Shown: piece by piece, positions 33,736 through 43,280 of the stretch
Position numbering within the stretch: the stretch's first letter is position 1
Layout of the letters: every line of letters starts with the position of its first letter
NCBI GenBank assembly: GCA_000403215.2
Contig: KE159541.1
Span: 18,419 to 82,418, forward strand
DNA length: 64,000 bases
DNA from: Lachnospiraceae bacterium A4
Lineage (GTDB): Bacteria; Bacillota; Clostridia; Lachnospirales; Lachnospiraceae
Direction of reading: 5' to 3'
The notes under the pieces: generated by a model
The model's input: the letters and a program-made list of their open reading frames with translations, nothing else
What the model was told of the DNA's origin: nothing
Database searches by the model: none
Made by a program: the position numbers and the translations under genes

Positions 33736-35559
33736 TTACACATCTGTCAATTTCTCAATCTCGTCAATCATCTCCCCGATATACGCGATTGTGTCCAGCA
33801 GGGGCGCGTCGGTAGTGATGTCGATGCCTGCGAGCCTTGCAAGCCCTACCGGGTCGAGCGTACCTCCGGCGGCGAGCACCTTTTTCCAGTCGTCCACTGC
33901 GCACTGCCCTTCTTTTTCTATGCGCTTGCATACCTGCGTGGCAACGGTCAGCCCTGCGCTGTAAGTGTAAGAGTAAAGTCCCATATAATAATGCGGCTGG
34001 CGCATCCACGTGTGGGCAGCGTCATCAGAAATCTCCACGTCATCGCCCCAAAATGCCTGCAGTGTCTCCTTCATCAGATGGTTCAGCGTCTCGGCATTGA
34101 CACTGCCGCCGTCATCGACAATCTGATAGACTTTTCTCTGATAAGCTGCCTCCATCAAATGTGTGACGAAATTATGATAGTACGTATTGCCGATCATGCA
34201 GGACAATACCCAGCGGCGAAAACGCGGGTCTGGATTGGTTCTCAGCAAATAATGTGCCATCAAAAGTTCGTTCATCGTCGAGGGCGCTTCCACAAAGTAG
34301 GTCGAAACGTCGGTGTCAAAGATGGACTGGCTGCTGTTGCAGGACTTGAAATGTCCAGCGTGTCCCAGCTCGTGCGCCAGCGTAAAGACGTCGGACATGC
34401 GCTCGTTCCACGACAGTAAGATAAATGAATTTTTCCCGTAGGGGCTTGCACAGAACCCGCCTGTCGATTTTCCCTGATTCTGCGCGAAATCAATCCAACG
34501 GTCACGGTATGCCTCCTGAATCATTGCCACATAGTTTTCGCCAAGTATCGAGAGCCCCTTTTCGACATACGCCCGTGATTCCTCTATCGTGACTTTAGGG
34601 TCATACTCAGGGTCTACCGCAATTTTCAGGTCTGCAAATGTCATGCGGTCAAGCTTGTGTATCTTTTTTAGCAGGCGGGCATATCGGCGCATATGCGGCG
34701 CAAGCTTTTCAGTGATGAGGTCAATCTGGCGGTCGTACAGCTCTCTGGTCACTTTTTGTCCGAACAACAGACTGTCAAACACAGAATCAAAACCGCGAAG
34801 GGCTGCAAGGGTCTTTTCTGTCTGCACCTGCGTGTTGTAGGCGGCTGCAGTCACATTTTCATATTGGCGTATTTTTGCCGAAAAAGCAGCAAACGCGCTG
34901 CGGCGCACTGCGGTATTTTCCTCATACTCGTAGTTGTTCTCAAACAGGGAATAGCCCAGCGGGTACTCCTTGCCGTCTGCCGTAAAAGAATCAAATTTCA
35001 TGTCCGCCAGCTTTGCCATATTATAAATCTGGTAGGGAGCTTGAATGGTGCGTGACAATGCCGCGAGGGCACGCTCTGTCTCTGGATGAAGCAGATGCGG
35101 CTTGGTGCGCAGAATATTTTGTAAATAGTGCCCGTTCTGAGCGGACAACGCAATCGCCTCCTGAATGACAGCATCCTCCTGCGCTGCAATCTCATTGTCG
35201 ATAAAGCTCAGACGGCTTGTGACATCCGCCGTCACTCTGGCAATTGCCTCGTTGCGCTCCTGATTGTGCGTGTCGTAATAGTCCACGGAAACAGCCAGAT
35301 CACAGTAATGTACGATCAGCGTGAGCAGGCGGTTCACTTCCCGAAAATCATCGAGACATGCATTGATGTGCTGCGGCGTGTCCAGCTTATTCTTGTATGT
35401 TTGCACCATGTTGTCGCAGAGTGCTTTTACCTTTTCCACATCCTGATACATTGCCTCCTCGGCCGCATAGATGCTGGATAGGTCCCACGTCATCTCTACG
35501 GGAATATCTCCGCGCAATTTTAACGCTTGTTTTTGATTCTCTTTTTTGTTTTCTTTCAA
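33736..35559 (-). CDS. pepF: Oligoendopeptidase F
   Basis: Cytosolic M3-family zinc metallopeptidase (607 aa) cleaving short peptides. The HExxH site is in TLAHELGHAGHF (about residue 390), with the downstream Glu ligand in FVEAPSTMNELLMAHYL (about 420). Length is typical. TTG start with GGAGGAG 8 nt upstream; no better ATG exists nearby. Immediately upstream of vanR/vanS, which is not the usual van neighbourhood. Confidence 0.94.
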   Translation of the reverse strand: MKENKKENQKQALKLRGDIPVEMTWDLSSIYAAEEAMYQDVEKVKALCDNMVQTYKNKLDTPQHINACLDDFREVNRLLTLIVHYCDLAVSVDYYDTHNQERNEAIARVTADVTSRLSFIDNEIAAQEDAVIQEAIALSAQNGHYLQNILRTKPHLLHPETERALAALSRTIQAPYQIYNMAKLADMKFDSFTADGKEYPLGYSLFENNYEYEENTAVRRSAFAAFSAKIRQYENVTAAAYNTQVQTEKTLAALRGFDSVFDSLLFGQKVTRELYDRQIDLITEKLAPHMRRYARLLKKIHKLDRMTFADLKIAVDPEYDPKVTIEESRAYVEKGLSILGENYVAMIQEAYRDRWIDFAQNQGKSTGGFCASPYGKNSFILLSWNERMSDVFTLAHELGHAGHFKSCNSSQSIFDTDVSTYFVEAPSTMNELLMAHYLLRTNPDPRFRRWVLSCMIGNTYYHNFVTHLMEAAYQRKVYQIVDDGGSVNAETLNHLMKETLQAFWGDDVEISDDAAHTWMRQPHYYMGLYSYTYSAGLTVATQVCKRIEKEGQCAVDDWKKVLAAGGTLDPVGLARLAGIDITTDAPLLDTIAYIGEMIDEIEKLTDV

Positions 35560-35756
35560 ATTTGTTCTCCTCCTTTTCCACTCACAATCCCGGATTGTAA
35601 CGCTTTTGCTGCCCGCGATTGTGACAGGCTATTGCATAATAGTCTATCACAGCCGTGTGTATTTCACAATATCCGATGCCTATTTCTTTTATAATTAATG
35701 ATTACATTTATCTCAATCTTATTCACCGCAGACAATGCACACTGCATTGATCTCCA

Positions 35757-37823
35757 TTAGTTCATCACAAACAATTCATGCAGCGCCCGCGTCGCAGCCA
35801 CATACAGAAGCTTCGCCAGCTTAGGATTCTCCTTATAACCCTTCAAATCCGGTTTCCACAAAAGCACACAGTCAAACTCAAGGCCCTTGGTTTCCGGCAC
35901 AGTAAGCACCATCACGCCTTTGCTGAAACCGCTCTTGTCCGAATCCGTCAGATGAATTTGATGGCTGAGCCGCTTGATGACACTTTCTTTCTCTTCGTCG
36001 GAAAAGCAGATGACTGCCATCGTCTCATATCCTTTCTGCTGCATGTCCGTCAGAATTTCCACAGACAGCCCCGCCGCTTCCTCCTTCGAGATGCTCTCTA
36101 TGAACCGAACCGGCTCGCCATGTCTGATGACTGGCTCAATCTTATAAGCGCCTCTTGAGGCACTGGTCAGAATCTTTCCTGCAAACTCGGATATTTCAAT
36201 CGTATTGCGGTAACTCTTTGCGAGCACCCGGAAATGGTCTGTGCCGCTGTTAAAAATCTTCTCGCGCATGTCGTGCCACGCATTCATGCCGCACTCGTAG
36301 TTGACATTCTGCGACACGTCCCCCATAATCGTGAAATAACACGCCGGCAGCACCGTGCGCAGCGCATAATAGACAATCGGGCCAAAGTCCTGTGCCTCAT
36401 CAATAAAAATCTGTCCAAACTCTTCATCTGGCTTTCGCTGTAGCGCTCTGTAATAGATCAAAAGCATCGCGGCAATGTCATACACATCAAATACTCCGCG
36501 TGAAATCTGCTCCATCACTGGCGTCATATTAATATAGTACGCTTTGCCATATACCTCCAGAAATTGCAGATACAGATTGACCACACTTCCCTTGTAACAG
36601 TGGTCTGAAAAATAATGCTTGTACTGCGCTAGTTTATGATTGTAAATGCCTATCTCCTCGCGCCCCTGACACTGTAGCTTGATGCGCGCGCGCAGCCGCT
36701 CATCGAGTGTCACCAGAAGCCGGTTGATGGAATAGTCTGGATTTCCATGGATAAAATCATCATTGTTTTTCTGGGACAGCAGCATTCCAAGCTCCTCATC
36801 ATACACGACACAATTGCCAAGGATATGCGCACGCAGCCGCTGCATGTGCTGTTCGAGTTCCGTCGCAAACAGCATCTTGCTCTTCCACGCAAGGCTTGGT
36901 GAGGGCGGCACGATTCGATACTTTTTCTTCCATTCTTTTTGCAATAGATGCGTCAGCAGTTCGTCCATGCGCATATGCTTCACATCATACACATCCAGCT
37001 CTGGAAGCCCGCCTGTGATATAGTCGATCAGGATATCACTCCCGCCCACAATGCAAAATTCATTGGATGTAAAGCGCTCTTTGTAATTGTACATAATATA
37101 AGAAATCCGATGCATTGCCACTGTCGTCTTTCCACTTCCTGCGACACCCTGCACAATGACATTGTGAAATGGACTTTCCCGTATGATCTCATTTTGTTCT
37201 TTTTGGATTGTGGCAATAATATCTCCCAGCACAGCATCGCGGTTTTTGCTCAGGTACTTCACCAGCAGCTCATCATTTGCCGCCACATCACTGTCATAAA
37301 AGCCCTGCATACGCCCCTCTTCGATGTCATAGGTCCGTTTCAGGCTTAGGTCGATGCGGTATTCGCGCCCCTTGCCGTCGCTGTGGCTGTCAGGAATGCT
37401 GTAGGTTCCCTCTCCCAGCTCATTTTCATAGTACACTGTCGAGATCGGCGCGCGCCAGTCCACAATCTCCACCTCTGTCTTGTTGCGCAGGACGCCATGT
37501 TTTCCAATATAGATCGACTCAAATAAGCGCTCGTCCAGATTGCGGTAATCAATCCTGCCAAAAAAGGGCTTCTCATACGCTGCCTGATTGTTCGTGAGCT
37601 GATTCAGGCTGTGCTCCTCGAGACTGCGGGAGGTCATCATCTGGTCATACAACTCCACATTGCCGCTCTGCACCTCGTCGAACAACGCCTTTGTCTCCTT
37701 GTGGCGCTCCTCATACTGCCGCTCATACTCTGCCATATTCGCTGCGATCAGCGCCCTGCATTCCTTTAAGTGTGCTTCCTCCTTCTGCCATTCTTTCCTC
37801 TCTGTCATTTTGTGCTCCGACAT
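35757..37823 (-). CDS. HelD-like superfamily 1 helicase
   Basis: A 688-residue UvrD-like motor of the HelD type, which frees stalled RNA polymerase from DNA. The N-terminal coiled-coil arm (about 1-70) is followed by a split helicase core: Walker A GVAGSGKTTVAMHR (about 230), QIFIDEAQDFGP (motif II, about 480), GDVSQNVNY (motif III), VPETKGLEFDCVLL (motif V), and YVAATRALHELFV (motif VI) at the end. AAAGGAAAGGG before ATG 37823 sets the start; upstream open codons include AT-rich DNA. Confidence 0.9.
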   Translation of the reverse strand: MSEHKMTERKEWQKEEAHLKECRALIAANMAEYERQYEERHKETKALFDEVQSGNVELYDQMMTSRSLEEHSLNQLTNNQAAYEKPFFGRIDYRNLDERLFESIYIGKHGVLRNKTEVEIVDWRAPISTVYYENELGEGTYSIPDSHSDGKGREYRIDLSLKRTYDIEEGRMQGFYDSDVAANDELLVKYLSKNRDAVLGDIIATIQKEQNEIIRESPFHNVIVQGVAGSGKTTVAMHRISYIMYNYKERFTSNEFCIVGGSDILIDYITGGLPELDVYDVKHMRMDELLTHLLQKEWKKKYRIVPPSPSLAWKSKMLFATELEQHMQRLRAHILGNCVVYDEELGMLLSQKNNDDFIHGNPDYSINRLLVTLDERLRARIKLQCQGREEIGIYNHKLAQYKHYFSDHCYKGSVVNLYLQFLEVYGKAYYINMTPVMEQISRGVFDVYDIAAMLLIYYRALQRKPDEEFGQIFIDEAQDFGPIVYYALRTVLPACYFTIMGDVSQNVNYECGMNAWHDMREKIFNSGTDHFRVLAKSYRNTIEISEFAGKILTSASRGAYKIEPVIRHGEPVRFIESISKEEAAGLSVEILTDMQQKGYETMAVICFSDEEKESVIKRLSHQIHLTDSDKSGFSKGVMVLTVPETKGLEFDCVLLWKPDLKGYKENPKLAKLLYVAATRALHELFVMN

Positions 37824-37998
37824 ATCGTACCCTTTCCTTTCTAAGAACTTTCGTTCTTTCCCATCTACCGGGTTTACACACGTACTTCCCTTTGCGGGGT
37901 TGCGTATTCTGATTGCTACAAATAATATTATATAGTTCAAATAAAAAAATACTAGACTTATATTTTGAATTATGATATAGTGCTGTATAGAATGTCAT

Positions 37999-38033
37999 TA
38001 AAAAAACACTTTATCTAACTAAAGTGTTTTTTT
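37999..38033. terminator. Bidirectional intrinsic terminator
   Basis: Stem AAAAAACACTTTA (38001-38013) with TAAAGTGTTTTTTT (38020-38033), 6-nt loop, U-run in both directions. It ends the EAL gene (minus strand), whose stop is at 38064, and separates it from the helicase gene. Confidence 0.85.
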
Positions 38034-38063
38034 GTTTTTATAATAACTTTTTTATAACAACAT

Positions 38064-39965
38064 TTATGAAACATTTTTCACTTTTAGAAATTCGAGATAA
38101 CGGTCCTGCTCAATCGGTTTGGAAAAATAGTAGCCCTGTATGTAATCAATGCCCAGCCTCTCCAACTTCTGAAGCTGCTCGGCGGTCTCCACGCCCTCTG
38201 CGACCACCTTCAAACCAAGTCCCTGTATCATATCTGTCGCCGCCTGCAGCACGTATTTTGCCTTCTCATTCTCAAAGTACGCCTGCGTCATATCCCTGTC
38301 AAACTTGACGATGTGCACAGGCATATCCACGATATAGTTTAAGTTCGACTGGCCATTGCCAAAGTCATCCAGCGAGAAGCTCACACCGTAATTGATCAGT
38401 GCCCGCATGTTGTCGAGCAGTGTTTTTCTCGTGAGAATCGAGGCGGACTCCGTGATTTCCAGATTGATAAATGCTGGATTGATGCGGTATCTGTCCATAA
38501 TCTCACTGTAACATTTTGCAAGCGATTTCGCCTCGCACTGCACGACCGACAAATTAATCTCAATGTACTCTACGCCGTACTGTTCGGGCGCATGCTCACG
38601 GATAAAGATACATACCTTCTCAAACACCCGCTCGCCCAGCTTGATAATCAGCCCTGTTTCCTCCGCAATCGGTATGAACAATCCCGGCGGAATGATACTC
38701 CCGTCCTCCCTGCGAATCCGCACCAGCGCCTCGGCTGAGACAAACTTTTTCGTGGCAGTCGCATAGATTGGCTGGAAAAATACCTCCACACGGTCCTCCT
38801 CCATCGCCTGAAGAATTGTTCCGAGCATCGCATCCCGCTCTCTTTTCTTCGCCACGCTGTCCGCGTCAATTGCGAGCGTATGCTCCTCTGGGTTGTCCAT
38901 GCTGTGCGCTCTGAAATACTTGATATAGCCAAGCATCTCCTCTGCATTGCCCGCCACCTTTGCATCTGGCACCAGCAAATAATATGGCTGTAAACTCACA
39001 GGGTTCACATTCTCTATCCCTGCTAGCCACTCCTCCTGAAAACGGTTCCCCACAATCGTGTACGCACGCTCCATCTGCTCCCTGCTCTCAAACGCAAGCG
39101 AAAACTCCTTCTCATCTGTCTTAAACCGCTTCGTCTCCGGAATCCTGCTGATAAAATCCGTCACCTCCGCCAGAATGTCCTCCATATGTTCGATTCTGAT
39201 ATCGCTGGAATGCGCATTCTCAAGCGAAATAATAAGGCAGCAGCCCTTGTTCTTGCTGTCATATTTATATTTCACGTAATCCGTAAACGCCCTCGCATTA
39301 AAAAATCCTGTGCTTCTGTCCAGATTGGCTTCTGGATTTTCAAGCTCAAAAAACAAAATCACAATGCCAAGTGCACTCGCATACCCGACCAGCAGCATTC
39401 CGCTGTTGAAAAACTGTACGACTGCTGCCGCAAGCCAGATGCCCATCCATGTGCGGATTGCCCTTCTGCGCCTTGGATTCATTCTGTTTCCGCGCTTTGC
39501 GGTATAGACCAAAGTCGCAATGATTAAGAGCACCACACCGATATACGTCGCCACACAGGCAGGGCCATAAGTATAGACGGTTCTTCCTTCATGGTAAATC
39601 CCGATTGGCAGCAGAAACAAAATCACGCTGACTGCCGCTGCCGCAATGCCCATTTTTTTGATAAAACGGTTCACCTGCATCAGTCCAAAAGCATCTGCGC
39701 AGGCATATGTCAGCGCCGCATAGCCTGTGCCCACCAGCGATGCGAGATACAGCTTGCACTCTCCCCGAACGAGCAAATCCGGCAGCATACTCCTGCCCAT
39801 AATAAAGATTACGGATAAAATATCGAGCACCAGACATCCTATACACATATATGCCGCACGCCGGAACAGCATTTCCGTGTACAGCCCGACTGTTTCCTGC
39901 CTTTTGTAAAAATATAGTATCAGCAAAATAATAATCAATCCGCAGACCTGCATTTGTATATTCAT
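38064..39965 (-). CDS. Membrane EAL-domain c-di-GMP phosphodiesterase
   Basis: A 633-residue protein. About six or seven membrane segments (residues 1-200) precede a degenerate GGDEF-like domain (about 215-355, no GGDEF motif) and a C-terminal EAL domain (about 385-630). Catalytic signatures look intact: SAEALVRI, INLEITESA, SLDDFGNGQSNL, KFDRDM and VAEGVET. It should hydrolyse cyclic di-GMP, with the degenerate domain possibly sensing GTP (family knowledge). Good ribosome site (AAAGGGGA). Single gene with strong terminator. Confidence 0.92.
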   Translation of the reverse strand: MNIQMQVCGLIIILLILYFYKRQETVGLYTEMLFRRAAYMCIGCLVLDILSVIFIMGRSMLPDLLVRGECKLYLASLVGTGYAALTYACADAFGLMQVNRFIKKMGIAAAAVSVILFLLPIGIYHEGRTVYTYGPACVATYIGVVLLIIATLVYTAKRGNRMNPRRRRAIRTWMGIWLAAAVVQFFNSGMLLVGYASALGIVILFFELENPEANLDRSTGFFNARAFTDYVKYKYDSKNKGCCLIISLENAHSSDIRIEHMEDILAEVTDFISRIPETKRFKTDEKEFSLAFESREQMERAYTIVGNRFQEEWLAGIENVNPVSLQPYYLLVPDAKVAGNAEEMLGYIKYFRAHSMDNPEEHTLAIDADSVAKKRERDAMLGTILQAMEEDRVEVFFQPIYATATKKFVSAEALVRIRREDGSIIPPGLFIPIAEETGLIIKLGERVFEKVCIFIREHAPEQYGVEYIEINLSVVQCEAKSLAKCYSEIMDRYRINPAFINLEITESASILTRKTLLDNMRALINYGVSFSLDDFGNGQSNLNYIVDMPVHIVKFDRDMTQAYFENEKAKYVLQAATDMIQGLGLKVVAEGVETAEQLQKLERLGIDYIQGYYFSKPIEQDRYLEFLKVKNVS

Positions 39966-40152
39966 ATGAACTTTGTCCCCTTTACCACCGTATTTTATGG
40001 CGTTGCAGTCCTGTATCGCCTGGGACTGTCACGCCTTTCGTTATCGCTTTTTAATGATATCTTTTTAATTATATCTATTGTAACATTAATATAGCGTATT
40101 TTCAATTGCCACACCCAAAGGATTTCACAGATTTATCACAATTAGATAACAA

Positions 40153-40182
40153 TTGAAACACAAATACCGATTATAGTATAAC
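40153..40182 (+). promoter_or_regulatory. Candidate htrA promoter
   Basis: TTGAAA (40153-40158) and TATAAC (40177-40182) with an 18-nt spacer, 91 nt before the htrA start. The remaining 308-nt gap is AT-rich, with no further motif recognised. Confidence 0.45.
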
Positions 40183-40273
40183 CATAGCAGCAATCAAAAC
40201 AACTTTAGTAAATAAAATTAAAAAAATTCGAAATTTAAAAAATCATAAGACCATTTGAAAGGAGATTTACACG

Positions 40274-41773
40274 ATGTACGAAAACAATCAAAACTATCCA
40301 CAGAATACAAACACTGCTGAAAACAATAACGGCTACCAAGAATATTATTATTCCGCCAGCCAGAACATCAATACCCCTCCGGTTCCACCCGTCGGCAGCA
40401 ATCATAAGAAAAGCGGACGCGGCAAAAAAGCGCTCACAGTGGTCTGCTTCGGCCTGGTGTTTGGTGTGACGGCAGGTGCCGCCTTCAGTGTTCCAGTCAC
40501 AATCGCAAACAAAGAGTTAAAGGCGACCAAACTCGAGATTCAGCAGATGCAGGAATCCTTAAATGCTGCCGGTTCAGGCAAAAAATCACTCTCGACGACG
40601 GCGGATTCCCTGAATGCCTCCAATGCCCTCTACAATAACAGCAGCGCCGCAAATGTGACCGCCATCGCAAACAACTGCCTTCCCAGCGTAGTCTCCATCA
40701 CCAACAGGGGCGTCACCGAAGTCCGCACGATGTTTGGCACATACCAGCAGGACGCAGAGAGCAGCGGCTCCGGCATCATTATCGGTGAAAATGAGACTGA
40801 GCTGCTCATCGTGACAAACTACCATGTTGTCTCAGGAAGCAGCGAGCTGAGCGTCGTGTTCAGCTATGACGAGGACAGCGATGACCCTTCGCTTGTGAGC
40901 GCGCGCGTCAAAGGCTATGAGGCAGACAAAGACCTTGCCGTCATCGCCGTCTCCCTCGATGACATTACCGACGAGATGCGGTCCAAAATCAAAATTGCCA
41001 CCATCGGCGACTCCTCCAATCTGGTGCTCGGTCAGGAGGTTGTGGCAATCGGCAATGCGCTCGGTTACGGCCAGTCTGTGACGACAGGTATTATCAGCGC
41101 ACTTGGCAGAAATGTAACTGTCTCTGACGACAACGGCGGCAGCATCACCAACAAGCTAATCCAGACAGATGCAGCCATCAATCCGGGCAACTCTGGCGGT
41201 GCCCTGCTGAATATGAACGGCGAGTTGATTGGCATCAACTCCGTAAAGGTTTCGTCCAGCTCTGTCGAAGGCATGGGCTATGCAATCCCAATCTCGGATG
41301 TACAATCGATCATAGAGGAACTTATGTTAAAAGAGACAAGAGATGTCGTGGCGGAGGAAAAGCAAGGATACCTTGGCATCAACCCCATCGACGTGACAAA
41401 TGATATCTATGAGGCGTATGACATGCCCGTCGGCGTCTACATCTACAATATTTACGAAGGCTCGCCAGCCGAAGCTGCCGGTCTTGTCAAGGGCAATATT
41501 ATCACAAAATTTGACGGCCAGACCATCAAAAACAGAGAGGCTCTGATGTCACTGCTCACCTACTACCGCGCTGGTGAGACGGTCGAGATCGTCGCCATGG
41601 TACAGAGCGCAGAAGGCTATGTCGAGAAAACCTTCCAAGTCACACTGGGCACCAAAGCAGTCTTTGGCGAAGATGCCGACGACTCACAGTCCAGACCAAA
41701 ACGCCAAGAGTCCCAGGACAACAGTGACGATGACTTCTTTAACCCGTTTGGCTCGTTCTGGTCAATCCCGTAA
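40274..41773 (+). CDS. htrA: HtrA/DegP-like membrane-anchored serine protease
   Basis: A 499-residue envelope quality-control protease. Asn/Tyr-rich cytoplasmic N-terminus (1-50), one membrane anchor (about 57-80), trypsin-like domain (about 125-360) with catalytic triad in VTNYHVVSG (His), DKDLAVIAVS (Asp) and NPGNSGGALLN (Ser), then a PDZ domain (about 365-470, SPAEAAGLVKGNIITKFDGQ). An acidic tail ends the protein. AAAGGAGA precedes the ATG. Followed by a clear terminator, so monocistronic. Confidence 0.95.
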   Translation: MYENNQNYPQNTNTAENNNGYQEYYYSASQNINTPPVPPVGSNHKKSGRGKKALTVVCFGLVFGVTAGAAFSVPVTIANKELKATKLEIQQMQESLNAAGSGKKSLSTTADSLNASNALYNNSSAANVTAIANNCLPSVVSITNRGVTEVRTMFGTYQQDAESSGSGIIIGENETELLIVTNYHVVSGSSELSVVFSYDEDSDDPSLVSARVKGYEADKDLAVIAVSLDDITDEMRSKIKIATIGDSSNLVLGQEVVAIGNALGYGQSVTTGIISALGRNVTVSDDNGGSITNKLIQTDAAINPGNSGGALLNMNGELIGINSVKVSSSSVEGMGYAIPISDVQSIIEELMLKETRDVVAEEKQGYLGINPIDVTNDIYEAYDMPVGVYIYNIYEGSPAEAAGLVKGNIITKFDGQTIKNREALMSLLTYYRAGETVEIVAMVQSAEGYVEKTFQVTLGTKAVFGEDADDSQSRPKRQESQDNSDDDFFNPFGSFWSIP

Positions 41774-41792
41774 TTTTTAAATACTACAATGC

Positions 41793-41830
41793 AAAAAAGC
41801 CAGCAGTTTCTCCCTTCCTGCTGGCTTTTT
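41793..41830. terminator. Intrinsic terminator between htrA and the PfkB kinase gene
   Basis: Perfect 13-bp stem AAAAAGCCAGCAG/CTGCTGGCTTTTT with an 11-nt loop, serving the convergent genes on both strands. Confidence 0.9.
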
Positions 41831-41857
41831 CATATTCAAATATTTTATTCAAAATAT

Positions 41858-42943
41858 TTACAGCTCTACCTTGGCGCGCTCTGCGACTGCCGGCACACAC
41901 AACTGGGTATTGATGGTTTCCTCCACCTCCACCGCAATGCCCAACGCTGCCTGTCCCAGCTTCGCCATCTGCCGAACCCCCATATGCTTCATATAGCCAA
42001 GTACCACGCCCGCCATAAAGGCGTCCTCCGCACCGCTTAGACTGACCTGCTCCGTGCCAATCCTGCTCTGCATAAACTGTTCATCATAGCAGGCACAGTA
42101 CACGCCGCCCTTCTCCGCGAGGATAAATACATTCTTAACGCCCTTTTCCATGATAATGTCCGCCGCACGCTCCAACGTATCCTTATCGTGAATCCGTATC
42201 CCGCTGAGTACCTCCGCCTCCGCTTTGTGGCACACAACAACACTAATCCTGTCAAGCACCTCCAAAAGACGCCCCGCGCTCTTGACCGACACGGGCAGCG
42301 CAAAGACTGGCGCCCTGCATCTTGCGCATACCTGTGCGATTGTCTCCTCTGGAATATTGGTGTCGAGAATCACCATGCGTGCTTTGTTCAAAAGCTCCAT
42401 TTTGGCAGTCACAAAGTTTGCCGTGAGATTCTCATAGATTCTGGTATCTGATACCGCAAGCTTTCTGTTTCCCTGCTCATCCGCTATATACAGATACACA
42501 GAAGTATCCGCCTTCGCTGTTTTCAGGGAGTCCGCCAGCTCGATGCCAGCCTCCTCACAGCTTTCAATAATCCTGCGCGCATAGGTATCATTTCCAAGCG
42601 CTGTGATCAGCTTTGTACCAATCCCGAGAAGTCTCAGATTGTGCGCGACATTTCTTCCCACGCCGCCGAGCGACCACACTGCCCTGCCTTCGCTGGTTCC
42701 GCCTTCCACTAGGGCGTCATACGGCATTCCGCCAATATCAATCCCTGCGCTGCCGATGACAACACAGTAGTCTGGACCGTTTGTCACATATCCTTTCCCC
42801 AAAATATACCCTTTTTTCATCAGATTTGAGATGTGTACTGCTGCCGAAGAACGGGCGATTCCAGCTTTTGCCGCAAGTTCCTCCTGTGAGATCATGGGAT
42901 TTTCCATAATCCACTGAAATATTTGTGCCTCTCTGTTTGTCAT
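41858..42943 (-). CDS. PfkB-family sugar/nucleoside kinase with N-terminal winged helix (PsuK-like)
   Basis: A 361-residue protein: winged helix-turn-helix (residues 1-55, ISQEELAAKAGIARSSAAVHI) fused to a ribokinase-fold kinase (about 60-355). GGVGRNVAHNLRLLG is the first family signature. The layout fits pseudouridine kinase-like proteins. The second signature, normally GAGDAF, reads SGAEDAFMAG, so the anion-hole Gly is replaced by Glu while the catalytic Asp stays. Activity is therefore uncertain. GAAGGGAG precedes the ATG. No pseudouridine lyase gene lies nearby. Confidence 0.85.
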   Translation of the reverse strand: MTNREAQIFQWIMENPMISQEELAAKAGIARSSAAVHISNLMKKGYILGKGYVTNGPDYCVVIGSAGIDIGGMPYDALVEGGTSEGRAVWSLGGVGRNVAHNLRLLGIGTKLITALGNDTYARRIIESCEEAGIELADSLKTAKADTSVYLYIADEQGNRKLAVSDTRIYENLTANFVTAKMELLNKARMVILDTNIPEETIAQVCARCRAPVFALPVSVKSAGRLLEVLDRISVVVCHKAEAEVLSGIRIHDKDTLERAADIIMEKGVKNVFILAEKGGVYCACYDEQFMQSRIGTEQVSLSGAEDAFMAGVVLGYMKHMGVRQMAKLGQAALGIAVEVEETINTQLCVPAVAERAKVEL

Positions 42944-42993
42944 ATGTTCTCCCTTCTGTGAATCACCATCGTACCATTTCCATATCCTTCATT

Positions 42994-43052
42994 GGGCAGG
43001 AAAACAGAGCTTCCTGCCCGTGCACTGGCTCCGCCGGATACTCATGTGCACA
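42994..43052. repeat. Stem-loop in the PfkB/arcC intergenic region
   Basis: Perfect 9-bp stem GGGCAGGAA/TTCCTGCCC with an 8-nt loop (42994-43019). It is followed by GTGCAC and a second GTGCAC before AAAAAC, which can pair with each other. The GTGCAC-A-run tail resembles the two-stem elements at 12395 and 44242. The rest of the 337-nt gap is AT-rich and contains no gene. Confidence 0.4.
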
Positions 43053-43280
43053 AAAACATGACTTCTGTTTACAAAATTTTCCTATTTTTTATCATAACAC
43101 CCAACAATAACACTGTCAATGTATTAGAAATATATAATATGTTGAAATGTTTTAAATTTTTGTAAACTAATCTGCATTGATGAACTTTCGGTGTACAACC
43201 AACTGGCAATTTGATATACTGGTAGAGACTACAATCATGAATTTTACAAATCTTGATACAAAAACGAGGAGGATTTTAAT

